Part shown: piece by piece, positions 21,721-30,570 of the stretch
Layout of the letters: every line of letters begins with the position of its first letter
Position numbering within the stretch: the stretch's first letter is position 1
Virus record (IMG/VR): IMGVR_UViG_3300020213_000071
Location: 1 to 35,873 of that record
DNA: 35,873 nucleotides
Origin: a virus
Reading direction: 5' to 3' (one strand)
The notes under the pieces: model-generated
What the model saw: the letters and a program-made list of their open reading frames with translations, nothing else
Database searches by the model: none
Told to the model about the DNA's origin: nothing
Made by a program: the position numbers and the translations under genes

Positions 21721-23048
21721 CGCGGCTGCTGATCCTGGGTGACACCGCCGGCACCGGGTTCGGGACCGTCACCCGCGACCTGGCCAGCGCGATGGTCGAG
21801 CGCGGCGACGACCTGCGCATCGTCTCGATGAACGAGGACGCCTCCCACCGGACAGACCCGGGCTTCCCGCGGAACCTGCGCGATCTCGTGGTGGTCCTGG
21901 GCCACGAGGACGGATGGCTCGCGCTGGGCGCCATGACCGACGATGGCCAGGACGCACGCCTGCAGCTGCTGGACCTGGCGCGGGGGGTGTTCACCGGCGC
22001 CACCATCCCGGGCTGGAAGCCAGAGGCGGTGCTGATCATCGGGGACGTCGCCAGCCTGAAGCTGTCTCCTTGGCCCGCCATGCTGCCGCCGGAGCTGCCG
22101 GCGTTCAACTACGTGCCCATCGAGGGCGTCGGCATCCCGCCGCGGTGGAAGCACGTCTGGGATCGCATCAGGCCCGTGGCCATGTGCGGGTTCGGCGCGG
22201 ACCAGATCGAGGGCGTCATGGGCGAGCGACCCCCGGTCGTGCTCCACGGCGTGGACCCGCACGCCTTCTGGCCCGTCTCCGACAGGCGCCCGCTGACGAT
22301 GCAGGTGGGCAAGCGCAAGCACGTCTCCCTGCGATCGCGCGCGGAGTGCCGGCAGTTCCTGGGCTGGCCGCTGGACGCCACCATCCTGTTCCGCGCGGAC
22401 CGGCACATGCCCAGGAAGAACTACGCCGCGCTGCTCCGGGAGGTCGCACCCGTGCTGGCCAGGCACCCGGAGACGGCGCTCATCTGGCACTGCCGCTCCA
22501 TCGACCAGGGCGGCGACCTGATGGACGAGGCCAGCAAGTACCCGGACTTCATCGCCGCGCGCATGGCCACCACCGGCTTCCACGACGATCCGTCGGTGGG
22601 CGGCGTGCCGCGGCCCGTGCTCAACGCGATGTACAACGCCGCGGACCTGTACGTCACCACCAGCGCGGAGGGCTTCGGGCTGACCATCGCGGAGGCGCTC
22701 GCGGCCGGCACGCCCGTGGTCGGGCTGGACTACTCCAGCGTGCCGGAGGTCATCGGGCCTGCGGGGGTGACAGTGCCCGTGGTCTTGCAGGACAATCCCT
22801 ACAGCTACTTCTGGGCGATGCCCAGGCCAGGCTCCTTCACGGAGGCGGTGGAGCGCCTGGTGGTCGATCGTGACGAGCGTCATCGGCTCGGGCTCATGGG
22901 CCCCGGGCATGTGTCCAGGTTCAGCTGGGAAGCGGCAGCCGAGCAGTTCAGTGCCATCGTGGCGGGAGCCGAGGCCCCGGCCCCCACACCGGTCCCGTTG
23001 GACCGGCGCCTGGCAGCACTCGGGCTCGTAGGAGCGCACCGCCAGTGA
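21717..23048 (+). CDS. GT4-type glycosyltransferase
   Basis: A 443-residue glycosyltransferase with clear GT-B/GT4 features. The N-terminal strand reads RLLILGDTAGTGFGTVTRDLA, with a Gly-rich turn for the acceptor domain. A CGFGADQIEG segment is mid-chain, then ILFRADRHMPRKN marks the start of the donor domain. EGFGLTIAEALAAGTPVVG supplies the classic E-x7-E nucleotide-sugar site. The start is the GTG overlapping the upstream stop, since the Rossmann fold begins immediately; an in-frame ATG at 21657 is possible. Its stop overlaps the head-tail connector (GTGA), so it is co-translated with virion assembly genes. Confidence 0.88.
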   Translation: MTRLLILGDTAGTGFGTVTRDLASAMVERGDDLRIVSMNEDASHRTDPGFPRNLRDLVVVLGHEDGWLALGAMTDDGQDARLQLLDLARGVFTGATIPGWKPEAVLIIGDVASLKLSPWPAMLPPELPAFNYVPIEGVGIPPRWKHVWDRIRPVAMCGFGADQIEGVMGERPPVVLHGVDPHAFWPVSDRRPLTMQVGKRKHVSLRSRAECRQFLGWPLDATILFRADRHMPRKNYAALLREVAPVLARHPETALIWHCRSIDQGGDLMDEASKYPDFIAARMATTGFHDDPSVGGVPRPVLNAMYNAADLYVTTSAEGFGLTIAEALAAGTPVVGLDYSSVPEVIGPAGVTVPVVLQDNPYSYFWAMPRPGSFTEAVERLVVDRDERHRLGLMGPGHVSRFSWEAAAEQFSAIVAGAEAPAPTPVPLDRRLAALGLVGAHRQ

Positions 23049-23764
23049 ACCTCATCGTGACCGCCAGCCAGGTCCGGGACTACCTGGAGCTGAACAGCCC
23101 GGGCTCGACCAGCCGCTACTCCGACCAGACGATCGGGTCGAACATCCGAGGCGCGCAGAGCGAGCTGGAGTCGGTCTGCCATCGCTTCTTCTACGACCAC
23201 CCAGGCGTCACGTGGGCGACCACCACCATGCTCCAGGCGCAGGTCGCCATGCCCGGGTTCCGCACGATCACGAGCGCGGTGTGGGGTGGCGCGACGCTGA
23301 GCGTGGCGGTCCCTGGCGACGGCAACGACTCCCCGTCCGCCTGGGGTCTGTGGGAGGCGTCGCCGGGCGTCCCCGACAACCAGCGCCTGGTGATCGCGCT
23401 CCAGTTCCGCGCATGGCGCGCCGACAACGACATGCCGTGGTGGTACGCCGACCCGCGCTGGTGGGACAAGGCGCTCGACAGCCCGTTCTACCCGGGCAAC
23501 TACGGAGGCGGTTACGCCTGGACGTCCATGCCCAACGACCTGGTCGTCGTGGGCGATGGCGGTTACACCGCGGGCAACGAGCCGGAGGCGGTCAAGGAGG
23601 TGGTCAAGATCTACGCCGCCTGGAAGACGCTGCGGCCGTCCGGGCTCATGGGCGGTATGGGGATCACGCCTGGCGGTGGGACCACCGACTACAGCAGCCT
23701 CCCGCCCGAGGTCCGGGACTTCATCGCGGACTGGTCCATCGGGCAGCAAGTGGCGTCGATGTGA
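23045..23764 (+). CDS. head-tail connector (adaptor) protein
   Basis: A 239-residue protein directly before an HK97-gp10-like gene. The N-terminal helices (VTASQVRDYLEL, then a QTIGSNIRGAQSELESVCHRFF segment) are like those of gp6-type connectors that bind below the portal. The middle is Trp/Tyr-rich with possible beta structure. The C-terminal helix (PEAVKEVVKIYAAWKTLRPSG) also fits. Identification rests on gene order plus helical pattern. The GTG start overlaps the glycosyltransferase stop. Confidence 0.6.
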   Translation: MNLIVTASQVRDYLELNSPGSTSRYSDQTIGSNIRGAQSELESVCHRFFYDHPGVTWATTTMLQAQVAMPGFRTITSAVWGGATLSVAVPGDGNDSPSAWGLWEASPGVPDNQRLVIALQFRAWRADNDMPWWYADPRWWDKALDSPFYPGNYGGGYAWTSMPNDLVVVGDGGYTAGNEPEAVKEVVKIYAAWKTLRPSGLMGGMGITPGGGTTDYSSLPPEVRDFIADWSIGQQVASM

Positions 23765-24222
23765 GCGAGCTCGCAGGGTACGAGGCTCTCGTCGCGCGCA
23801 TCGAGGCGGTCGACTCCACCAAGACCCTGGTGGCCATCGGACGACGCTGGCAGCTGCGGGCCGTCCGAGAGGCGAAGCTGCTGGTGCCGCGCAAGACCGG
23901 CAACCTGGGCAGGACCATCCACGCCGGCGAGGCGGACGCGTTCGGCGCCTCCGTGATCGCGAGCGCCGCCTACGCGCGCTGGGTGGAGGAGGGCACCCGC
24001 GCCCACATCATCCGGCCGGTCCGCGCGTCGGCGCTGGCATGGGGTGGTGCACGTCGCCTCAGCGGGACGCTGCGCGCCGGGTCCGCGCCCGAAAGCTTCG
24101 CGCGCTCCGTGAACCACCCGGGCACCCGCGCGCAGCCCTACCTGCGGCCGGGGGCGATCATCGCACTGAAGCACGAAGACCTGGCCGAGGAGTACGTCCT
24201 GGCCTGGAACGCAGCAGCGTAG
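23761..24222 (+). CDS. HK97 gp10-like head-tail joining protein
   Basis: A 153-residue protein. LLVPRKTGNLGRTIHA followed by SAAYARWVEEGTRAHIIRP is the signature of HK97 gp10-like proteins: the K-T-G-N/x-L block, then a YA-x-W-E-G-T-R block. RAQPYLRPG near the C-terminus is also typical. These proteins help join head and tail. The GTG start overlaps the connector stop by four bases. Confidence 0.85.
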   Translation: MSELAGYEALVARIEAVDSTKTLVAIGRRWQLRAVREAKLLVPRKTGNLGRTIHAGEADAFGASVIASAAYARWVEEGTRAHIIRPVRASALAWGGARRLSGTLRAGSAPESFARSVNHPGTRAQPYLRPGAIIALKHEDLAEEYVLAWNAAA

Positions 24223-24229
24223 GAGCGCC

Positions 24230-24691
24230 ATGACACTCAATGCCGTCGTCGTCCCCGCCAGCTACCAGTCCGACCGCCAGGAGCTGAACGATGCGCTCGC
24301 GGCGATCATCGCGGCGTTCATCGCGTCGAACGCCCACACGATCGTGCGGAAGTTCTGGTCGGAGCTGCCGGCGACGCTGATGGGCGAGGGACCGTTCGTG
24401 GCGGTGGGCGACATCACCGAGGCGATCCAGCACGATCACTCCCTGCGCATCACCGTCTACACCGGATCGCTCTGGTACGTCGACTGGATCACCGACCCGA
24501 GCGAGTACAACGCCCGCTGCAACACCTTCGCGGACCAGATGCGCGACCTGTTCAGTGCGAACCCCACCATCAGCACCCGGGGCGTGCTCCAGCAGGTCGG
24601 CTTCCGGGATGGCGAGCTGCGCCAGGGGACCGCCACGTTCGGAGCGCCCGAGGTGCTCTTCACGTTCAACGTCCAGGAGGGCAAGAACTGA
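24230..24691 (+). CDS. tail terminator-like protein
   Basis: A 153-residue protein located between the gp10-like gene and the tail tube gene. Its alpha/beta composition, with an N-terminal helix (LNDALAAIIAAFIASN) and later strands, fits tail terminator proteins that cap the tube. There is no motif strong enough to settle this. AGGAGC lies before the ATG. The stop overlaps the next start by one base (TGATG). Confidence 0.55.
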   Translation: MTLNAVVVPASYQSDRQELNDALAAIIAAFIASNAHTIVRKFWSELPATLMGEGPFVAVGDITEAIQHDHSLRITVYTGSLWYVDWITDPSEYNARCNTFADQMRDLFSANPTISTRGVLQQVGFRDGELRQGTATFGAPEVLFTFNVQEGKN

Positions 24692-25005
24692 TGCTCCTGC
24701 CGTACGATCGTCCGTGGCTGCCGGGCCTGGTGTTGACGCCGGCGCATGAACCCACGGACCGTCACGGGACACCGGACCGTCCGGGCCCCACGAAGAAGAA
24801 GGACGGCGGCCGCGACCCGAAGGGGCCGAGCAAGCCGAAGAGCGAGAGGAAGCCCGACACCGGGCGCCGGTCTCCATCCAAGAAGGGTCCGAGCCGCCAC
24901 AAGAGCGCGCCGGCGTCGCCTGAGCAAGGCGATCCGACGGGCGTGACGGACCATCGGAACATACGCTCGGCGCCCTGCCGAACAGAGAGAGGAGCAACGC
25001 GATGA
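24691..25005 (+). CDS. basic, disordered hypothetical protein
   Basis: A 104-residue protein. Residues about 20-80 are very rich in Lys, Arg, Pro, Ser and Gly and would not fold alone. One segment reads TKKKDGGRDPKGPSKPK. The start is in a TGATG overlap and the end in an ATGA overlap with the tail tube gene, although the tail tube also has its own ribosome site (AGAGAGGAG at about 24985-24994). A small charged protein here is not a standard tail component. It could also be leader sequence that happens to be open. Confidence 0.4.
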   Translation: MLLPYDRPWLPGLVLTPAHEPTDRHGTPDRPGPTKKKDGGRDPKGPSKPKSERKPDTGRRSPSKKGPSRHKSAPASPEQGDPTGVTDHRNIRSAPCRTERGATR

Positions 25006-26027
25006 CCGTTCAGCCGGCGCCCGGCAACGTTCGGTTCCGGGCCTTCCAGCTGGGACTCCAGACGACCTGGGGCACCCCCGTCAACGCGACGCGACGCGTC
25101 CCGTGGCGCTTCAACCCGTCCACCGATCCGAAGTGGACCTTCCCGGATGTGGACACCGGCACGCTCGACGCGGCGATCGCGCCGTACCGGATGGCGTCCG
25201 ACATCACCGGCCAGGCCACCGGACCGCTGGCTGCGAACGACGCACACATCCTGTGGCAGCTGCTCCTGAAGGGCGGCGTGACCCCGACCGGGGCGGTGGC
25301 CAAGTCCTGGCTGTACCAGCCCGCCAGCACCAGCGCGGATGCCTACGACATCGTGGCCGGCGAGTGGGGCGACGAGGTCACGGGCGACCAGTTCCGCTTC
25401 TACGACGGGATCATCGACCAGCTGCAGCTGACGTTCCCCCAGGATCTGGGGCCCATCCAGGCGCAGGCGGACTTCCGGTTCGGCACCGTCACCTATCCGC
25501 ACACCCGCCAGGCTCTGTCCGTCGACACGAACCCCGAGTGGCTGTACGGCGCGGACACGGCGCTCTACATCGACGACAACGCGGGCTCCATGGGCATCAC
25601 CCGCATGGTCGATACGATGCACGACGCGTCTCTGACCGTGAGCAGCAACACCGACGTCAAGCGGTTCAGCAACGGCTCGAACGCCAACTTCAACGTGGCC
25701 GGCTACGGGCGCGGCGAGCGCACGCTGGAGTCGACGTTCAACCTGGCCAAGACCCCGGCGGCGCTGCAGGAGTTCGCGGACTGGCTGAACGCCAACCCCG
25801 TCGAGCGCTTCGTGGTGCTGGACACCACGAGCCGCCAGTTCGTGACGGGATCGACGCCCTACCAGCAGAAGATCAAGTTCGCCGGCTTCTGGTTCACCCG
25901 GTCGGAGAACGCGGTCGGCAGCAACACCACGGCGCAGCTGGTCTGCCGCCACGTGGTCGACCCGGCACTGACGGCTCCGATCGACGTGCTGGTGGTCAAC
26001 GCGATGAGCACGCTGCTGGCGCCATGA
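25002..26027 (+). CDS. major tail (tube) protein
   Basis: A 341-residue protein in the tube position. The N-terminal FRAFQLGLQTTWGTPVNAT is a common opening of major tail proteins. A mostly beta-strand body follows, with an internal stretch ALYIDDNAGSMG and later SSNTDVKRFSNG and FNLAKTPAALQEF. Tube proteins stack as hexamer rings along the tape measure. Two copies of a similar strand-rich pattern could represent a double-domain tube unit. AGAGAGGAG precedes the ATG. Confidence 0.8.
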   Translation: MTVQPAPGNVRFRAFQLGLQTTWGTPVNATRRVPWRFNPSTDPKWTFPDVDTGTLDAAIAPYRMASDITGQATGPLAANDAHILWQLLLKGGVTPTGAVAKSWLYQPASTSADAYDIVAGEWGDEVTGDQFRFYDGIIDQLQLTFPQDLGPIQAQADFRFGTVTYPHTRQALSVDTNPEWLYGADTALYIDDNAGSMGITRMVDTMHDASLTVSSNTDVKRFSNGSNANFNVAGYGRGERTLESTFNLAKTPAALQEFADWLNANPVERFVVLDTTSRQFVTGSTPYQQKIKFAGFWFTRSENAVGSNTTAQLVCRHVVDPALTAPIDVLVVNAMSTLLAP

Positions 26028-26533
26028 GCCTCGTTCGAGTCGCGGTGGGAGCGTGCCGCTGCCCGAACGCTCCGCACGGTGATGGGGACTGGGTCGACCT
26101 TCGGCCCGCCCCCACCATCGACATCGGCGCCGCGGTTTACGCCGCGGTGCAGCAGTGGAGCGACGACCCCATCCAGCTGCAGGTCTCCTGGACGCGGGCC
26201 TACCTGCGGTACGGGGTGGCCGCCTGGTCGTTCGTGGACGCGGACGGGCCTGTCCTTATCCGCCCCATGTCGGACGGCTACGAGGATCTGGTCAACCGGC
26301 TGCTGCCGTTCGACCAGGGAGGCTTCGAGGTCGCGGATCGCTGCGACGACCTGTACGCCGAGTTGGTGCTCCGCCCATTGCTGACCCGGCTGTCCTTGAT
26401 GCGCTCGCAGGGTGGGCAGACGGACGGGTCGACATCTCCCACCCCCGATACCTCACCTTCGCTCCCGACGCCGTCCGAGCCATCCTCGCCGGACGACATG
26501 GGTGGGAAGCCGTCCGAGGACCAGGACCGATGA
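26024..26533 (+). CDS. tail assembly chaperone (first reading frame)
   Basis: A 169-residue protein between the tube and tape measure genes, the usual site of the G-like chaperone that coats the tape measure before tube assembly. The first 125 residues are a folded alpha/beta region; the rest is Ser/Pro/Thr/Asp-rich. Downstream of about 26397 the -1 frame is also open and gives protein-like sequence running into the next gene, so a G/GT-type frameshift is possible. No textbook slippery heptamer is apparent. Third-position GC over 26400-26530 favours this zero frame. Confidence 0.65.
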   Translation: MSLVRVAVGACRCPNAPHGDGDWVDLRPAPTIDIGAAVYAAVQQWSDDPIQLQVSWTRAYLRYGVAAWSFVDADGPVLIRPMSDGYEDLVNRLLPFDQGGFEVADRCDDLYAELVLRPLLTRLSLMRSQGGQTDGSTSPTPDTSPSLPTPSEPSSPDDMGGKPSEDQDR

Positions 26534-26688
26534 CGCTGCACGAGGCGCTGCTCTCGCTGCAGCTGATGGCGGAGGAGCGTGTCGGGTCCGCCAACCGGGT
26601 GGAGATCCTCGCGGCGAAGGCCGCGGAGGACGCCGCCGCGGAGAACGCCGCCGCGGACGTGCGCTCGATCGAGCGCGGAAGGGAGTAG
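26530..26688 (+). CDS. tail assembly chaperone second part, separate gene or frameshift extension
   Basis: A 52-residue Ala/Glu-rich helical protein starting at an ATG that overlaps the previous stop (ATGA). Its frame is open upstream to before 26341, so it may instead be reached by a -1 ribosomal slip from the chaperone gene, as in lambda G/GT. Its size and Ala/Glu-rich helices just before the tape measure fit a T-like extension. Confidence 0.5.
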   Translation: MTLHEALLSLQLMAEERVGSANRVEILAAKAAEDAAAENAAADVRSIERGRE

Positions 26689-26691
26689 GCC

Positions 26692-28593
26692 ATGGCGCTC
26701 GCGGAGACTGCCGAGCTGGTCGCCAACCTGCGGCTGAAGGACGGCATGTCCCAGGGCCTGGACAAGTCCAAGCGATCGCTCGCGGGCCTGGACGGTGCAG
26801 TCACGAGCACCAGCAGCAAGGTCGGCATCCTGGGCTCCGTCTCCGCGCGCACGTCCGGGTCCATGGCGCACTTCGGTAAGAAGGCCGGCGAGCTGAAGAA
26901 GAGCATGATGCTCGGCCTGGGCGCCGCCGCCGTGGGCACGGTGGCCTTCATCAAGTCCGCGGTGGACGAGGCGCAGGCGTTCGGGGACGCCGTCGACCGG
27001 GTCAACACCCTGAGCGGCCTGGGCGTGAGCCGGACGTCCAAGTTCGTGGATGCGCTGGGCTACTACGGGATCGCGGCCAGCAAGGCGCAGTCCATCACGG
27101 GCATGTACCTGAAGAACGTCAACGCACTCACCGAGAGCAAGAAGACCGCCACCAAGTTCGAGAAGGACTACGGGTTCAGCCTGCGCGACAGCACCGGACG
27201 GGTGAAGGACGCCGAGGAGGTGGTCACGTCGTTCGTCGACTACTTCAACAACAAGAGCTTCCCGGCCAGCCAGCGCGCGGCGGCTGGCGCGAAGCTGTTC
27301 GGGCGCGCATGGCAGGAGCTGCTGCCGATCTTCCAGGCGGGCGGCAAGGAGTGGAAGAAGCAGCTGGCTGAAGGGATGGAGCTGACAAAGGAGGACATCA
27401 AGAACATGCGCAAGGCGCGCGACGCGTCGCGCGCATGGACCGATGCGCTGGGTGACTTCAAGGTCATGGTCGGCATCCAGGTGCTGCCGGTGCTCGCGGA
27501 GCTGGCGCAGACCGCCGCCGACTGGATGAACGACAAGGGCAACCAGCGGACGCTGCTGGGCTTCCTGGACCAGGGCGTGAAGCTCGGCAGGGACCTGGCG
27601 ACCTTCCTCACGGGCACCGTCATCCCGTCCATCACGACCCTGGCCAGTTCCGCGCAGACCTTCTGGGGCATGATCCCGGGCCCGCTGAAAGATCTGCTGG
27701 TCACCGGCATGGTCGCGGACCGCACGATCAAGTACCTGTTCGGGTTCAGCATGACCGGCGTCGCGACCGACGTGATCGGCGGCGTCATCAAGGAAGGGCT
27801 CGGCGGCATCCTCGGCAAGCTCGGGCTGACGCGCGGATCGTCGCCGGCGAACCCCATGTACGTGGCGGCGACCGGCGGGATCGGCGGTGGAGGCGCACGG
27901 GGCGCTCCAGGCGGCGCCGTGGGCGCAGCTGGTGGGACAGGCATCGGCGGGAAGCTGATGGGCGCTGTGTCGATCCTGGGCGCGGTGGCCATCGCAGGCG
28001 GCTCGATCGCCGCGCTGGCCGAGCAGTTCGGGATCTTCCAGGCGCAGGTCGCAGAGGCGCAGGCGAGCCTTCAGGCGAAGGCCGACGCGGCGGCCAGCCA
28101 GGACGCTGACGCGGCGCTCGGCAACCTGCGTCAGATGAACCGGAAGCTCAACGACGTCCAGGGCCTGGACCGCATCCTGGGAGACACCTTCGGCGGCTCG
28201 CAGATCCAGGACGGGCTGCAGAACCTGAGCCACGCGGTGGCCACCAACGGTCGGCTGAGCGCAGGCCAGATCACCGACGCGATCGCTGTGCTCCAGGAGG
28301 CGCAGCGCCAGGCCGTGTCGCGTGGCAACACGAAGGTCGCGGACGCCATCGGCGCGGACATCAGGACGCTCCAGGGACGCGTGACGCGCGGCGCCACCAA
28401 GCAGGAGCAGGCCGTCGACTCGCTGGGCCGGCAGCTTGCGCCGCCGCTCCGGGGCGCCAACGCGAAGCTGGCCACCATCGCCGCGCAGCCCACCCAGGTC
28501 ACGGTCAACACCACGGTCAACACCGGCATCACCGTGCGCGACCAGGAGACTGCCACGAGGACCGCCAGCCGCTACGGGTTCGTGGCCACGTGA
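26692..28593 (+). CDS. tape measure protein
   Basis: A 633-residue protein with long helical stretches, an early AELVANLRLKDG...SRSLAGLD-like start typical of tape measure proteins, a hydrophobic region at about 410-450 and Gln/Ala-rich helices after it. The tape measure sets tail length by about 0.15 nm per residue, giving roughly 95 nm here, a rather short siphovirus tail. The C-terminus has TQVTVNTTVNTGI, a strand-like end. No peptidase or lytic domain was seen. GGAAGGGAG at 26677-26685 precedes the ATG. Confidence 0.88.
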   Translation: MALAETAELVANLRLKDGMSQGLDKSKRSLAGLDGAVTSTSSKVGILGSVSARTSGSMAHFGKKAGELKKSMMLGLGAAAVGTVAFIKSAVDEAQAFGDAVDRVNTLSGLGVSRTSKFVDALGYYGIAASKAQSITGMYLKNVNALTESKKTATKFEKDYGFSLRDSTGRVKDAEEVVTSFVDYFNNKSFPASQRAAAGAKLFGRAWQELLPIFQAGGKEWKKQLAEGMELTKEDIKNMRKARDASRAWTDALGDFKVMVGIQVLPVLAELAQTAADWMNDKGNQRTLLGFLDQGVKLGRDLATFLTGTVIPSITTLASSAQTFWGMIPGPLKDLLVTGMVADRTIKYLFGFSMTGVATDVIGGVIKEGLGGILGKLGLTRGSSPANPMYVAATGGIGGGGARGAPGGAVGAAGGTGIGGKLMGAVSILGAVAIAGGSIAALAEQFGIFQAQVAEAQASLQAKADAAASQDADAALGNLRQMNRKLNDVQGLDRILGDTFGGSQIQDGLQNLSHAVATNGRLSAGQITDAIAVLQEAQRQAVSRGNTKVADAIGADIRTLQGRVTRGATKQEQAVDSLGRQLAPPLRGANAKLATIAAQPTQVTVNTTVNTGITVRDQETATRTASRYGFVAT

Positions 28594-30566
28594 CGCTCTT
28601 CTACTACATCGGGTCGTCTTCGGACCTGGGCGCGCAGGCGGTCCGGCTGGGATCGGGCTTCTCCTTCACCGAGGCGGCGGAGAGCGGCGAGCTGGCCATG
28701 TCGCAGGTCCGGGTGGACGATCCCAGCGGGACGCTGAACATCCCCGGCCACTATCCGTTCCGTGCGATCGAGACGGGCTGCTCCTTCGACTCGCTGTTCC
28801 GCGGCTACTTCGCGGATCGCACGATCAAGCGCGCGGACTCCTACCTGACGGGCGCTGCTCGCGTGTGGGACGCCACCGTCTACGACGTCAACTCCGCGCT
28901 CCAGTTCGAGATCATCCGCGGTACCGGCGCCAAGCGGCCGGCAGAGACGGACACCGCTCGCCTGGCGTGGATGCTCGGCTCGGGCTTCACGGGGCCCATC
29001 AGCACCGACGGCTCGGCGGTGTTCGGTGCTGGCGTCGACCTGGACAAGCAGGACTACCGCGGCATGACCATGGCCGACGTGCTGAGCGATGCCGCCCAGG
29101 TCTCCGGCTGCAACTACTTCGTGACATGGGATGCGCCGATCGGCGCGCCGGTGCTGCACTACTACCTGCCGACCCGGGCGTTCAACAGCAGCACGCTGAG
29201 GATCAGCAACGTCCTGGCGGACGTCGACGGCACCACGGTGTTCGCGCCGTCGATGGACTCCGAGCTGTCGCGCGATCCGTCCCGTGTGTTCAGCGGCGTC
29301 TACTTCAACTATGGCGACTCGATGAGCGCGGCAGTGTACGAGACCAACGCCACGGTCCTGGCCGCGATCGGGCGCAAGCGAGAGACGCAGGTGCTGGACT
29401 CCAGCGTCGGCAGCGCCAGCCGCGCGAGCGCCAAGGCGAACAAGTATCTGAACGAGGCCGAGACGGAGCAGGACACGATCATGTGCACGCTCCACAAGGT
29501 GCCCGTCGCGCAGGTCAACCTGATCCGCGCCGGCCATCGCATCCAGGTGAAGTTCACCCATCTCCCTGGATACTCCGCCTACACGTGGATGCGCGTCACT
29601 CGCCGGACGGTGCGCCAGGACGGCGACACGCAGCTGTACTACTCGCTGTTGCTCACGCTGGTCCTGCCCAAGCAGGGCGGGTCCAGCGTCCGCCACAGGC
29701 CCGGGCGGCGACCGGACGCCGAGACGGGCACGGGGGGGGCTCTCACCCTGGCGCTCAGAGAGGCCCGTAACCGCTTCGATGACTACGCGACCGACCCCGT
29801 CGCGGAGATCGACTATCACAACCCGACGATCAAGAGCATCGGCTCGCTGGTGTTCAACAACGTCGCGTACACGCTCTGCGGCTGTCCGCTTGGGTTCGGG
29901 GGCTGGTCCGGCCTGGCGGAATACGAGGCGTGGTGGGAATACACGACCGGGGCGCTGGCGGACAACGTCATCGGGATACGGTTCACGGTCGCCGCGGCTG
30001 ATCCGACGTACGACTGGGGACGGACCGATCAGGCGTACTACTACGGGTTCCGGACGTCGGCACCGACCGACGTCGGGCAATATGAGGCGCTGGGCGGCAT
30101 CCAGTGGATATCGGCCGGAGCGACGGTCGACATCCCACGATCCGCCATCAACGAAGGCGGGACCTCCTACTTCTGCATCGCGCCCGGTTGGCACGCCGGG
30201 ACGGGCCTGTTCTTCTGTGCGCAAGACCTCGTCGCTGGGCTGTACGGCCCAGCGGGTGACGTCACGTCCGGCGGGGAGGGCAACAGCGGACGTGTCCGGG
30301 CTCCTGTCGTGACGGCGGTCTATCTGACGGCGGGGTCCACCTCCGGGTTCGCTCCATGGGTGGCAGCGCATGGCGCCATCAACGGGTCCAACCGGGTGTT
30401 CACGCCGTACGCCTGGGACCTCACCGGCCGACCGGGCGTGGCGCTCAATGGCGTGATCCTGGGAGCCAGCGACTACGAGGTGGACGACGTCGCCGGGACG
30501 GTCACCCTCCGGCTCGCCCCGCAGATCGGCGACCAGGTCACGTTCCGCTACCAGATGGGGGCATGA
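28590..30566 (+). CDS. tail-tip / baseplate protein
   Basis: A 658-residue protein after the tape measure, where siphoviruses encode distal tail and tail-associated proteins. The first about 370 residues are beta-rich and contain a tail-associated-protein-like region. A low-complexity hinge (about 371-390, coded near a run of eight G) leads to a second part. The end (residues about 600-658) has RVFTPYAWDLTGRPGVALNG then DYEVDDVAGTVTLRLA, a small beta domain common at the ends of tail proteins. One uninterrupted frame supports a fusion of tail-tip and receptor-binding parts. The GTG start overlaps the tape-measure stop. Confidence 0.7.
   Translation: MTLFYYIGSSSDLGAQAVRLGSGFSFTEAAESGELAMSQVRVDDPSGTLNIPGHYPFRAIETGCSFDSLFRGYFADRTIKRADSYLTGAARVWDATVYDVNSALQFEIIRGTGAKRPAETDTARLAWMLGSGFTGPISTDGSAVFGAGVDLDKQDYRGMTMADVLSDAAQVSGCNYFVTWDAPIGAPVLHYYLPTRAFNSSTLRISNVLADVDGTTVFAPSMDSELSRDPSRVFSGVYFNYGDSMSAAVYETNATVLAAIGRKRETQVLDSSVGSASRASAKANKYLNEAETEQDTIMCTLHKVPVAQVNLIRAGHRIQVKFTHLPGYSAYTWMRVTRRTVRQDGDTQLYYSLLLTLVLPKQGGSSVRHRPGRRPDAETGTGGALTLALREARNRFDDYATDPVAEIDYHNPTIKSIGSLVFNNVAYTLCGCPLGFGGWSGLAEYEAWWEYTTGALADNVIGIRFTVAAADPTYDWGRTDQAYYYGFRTSAPTDVGQYEALGGIQWISAGATVDIPRSAINEGGTSYFCIAPGWHAGTGLFFCAQDLVAGLYGPAGDVTSGGEGNSGRVRAPVVTAVYLTAGSTSGFAPWVAAHGAINGSNRVFTPYAWDLTGRPGVALNGVILGASDYEVDDVAGTVTLRLAPQIGDQVTFRYQMGA
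29732..29739 (+). repeat. run of eight G in the tail-tip gene
   Basis: An eight-base G run at the junction between the N-terminal tail part and the C-terminal part. The reading frame passes through it intact. Such runs can slip during replication or sequencing. Confidence 0.7.
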
Positions 30567-30570
30567 TCCC

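Noticed and set aside
25103-26533. Chaperone gene starting inside the tail tube gene
   Set aside because: The upstream part of this frame is Arg/Gly-rich shadow sequence. The ATG at 26024 that overlaps the tube stop is the likely start.
28436-29770. Alternative + strand frame overlapping the tape measure end and tail-tip gene
   Set aside because: The translation is Arg/Pro/Gly-rich and lacks any motif, while the overlapping frame has tail-protein features and a GTGA-coupled start.
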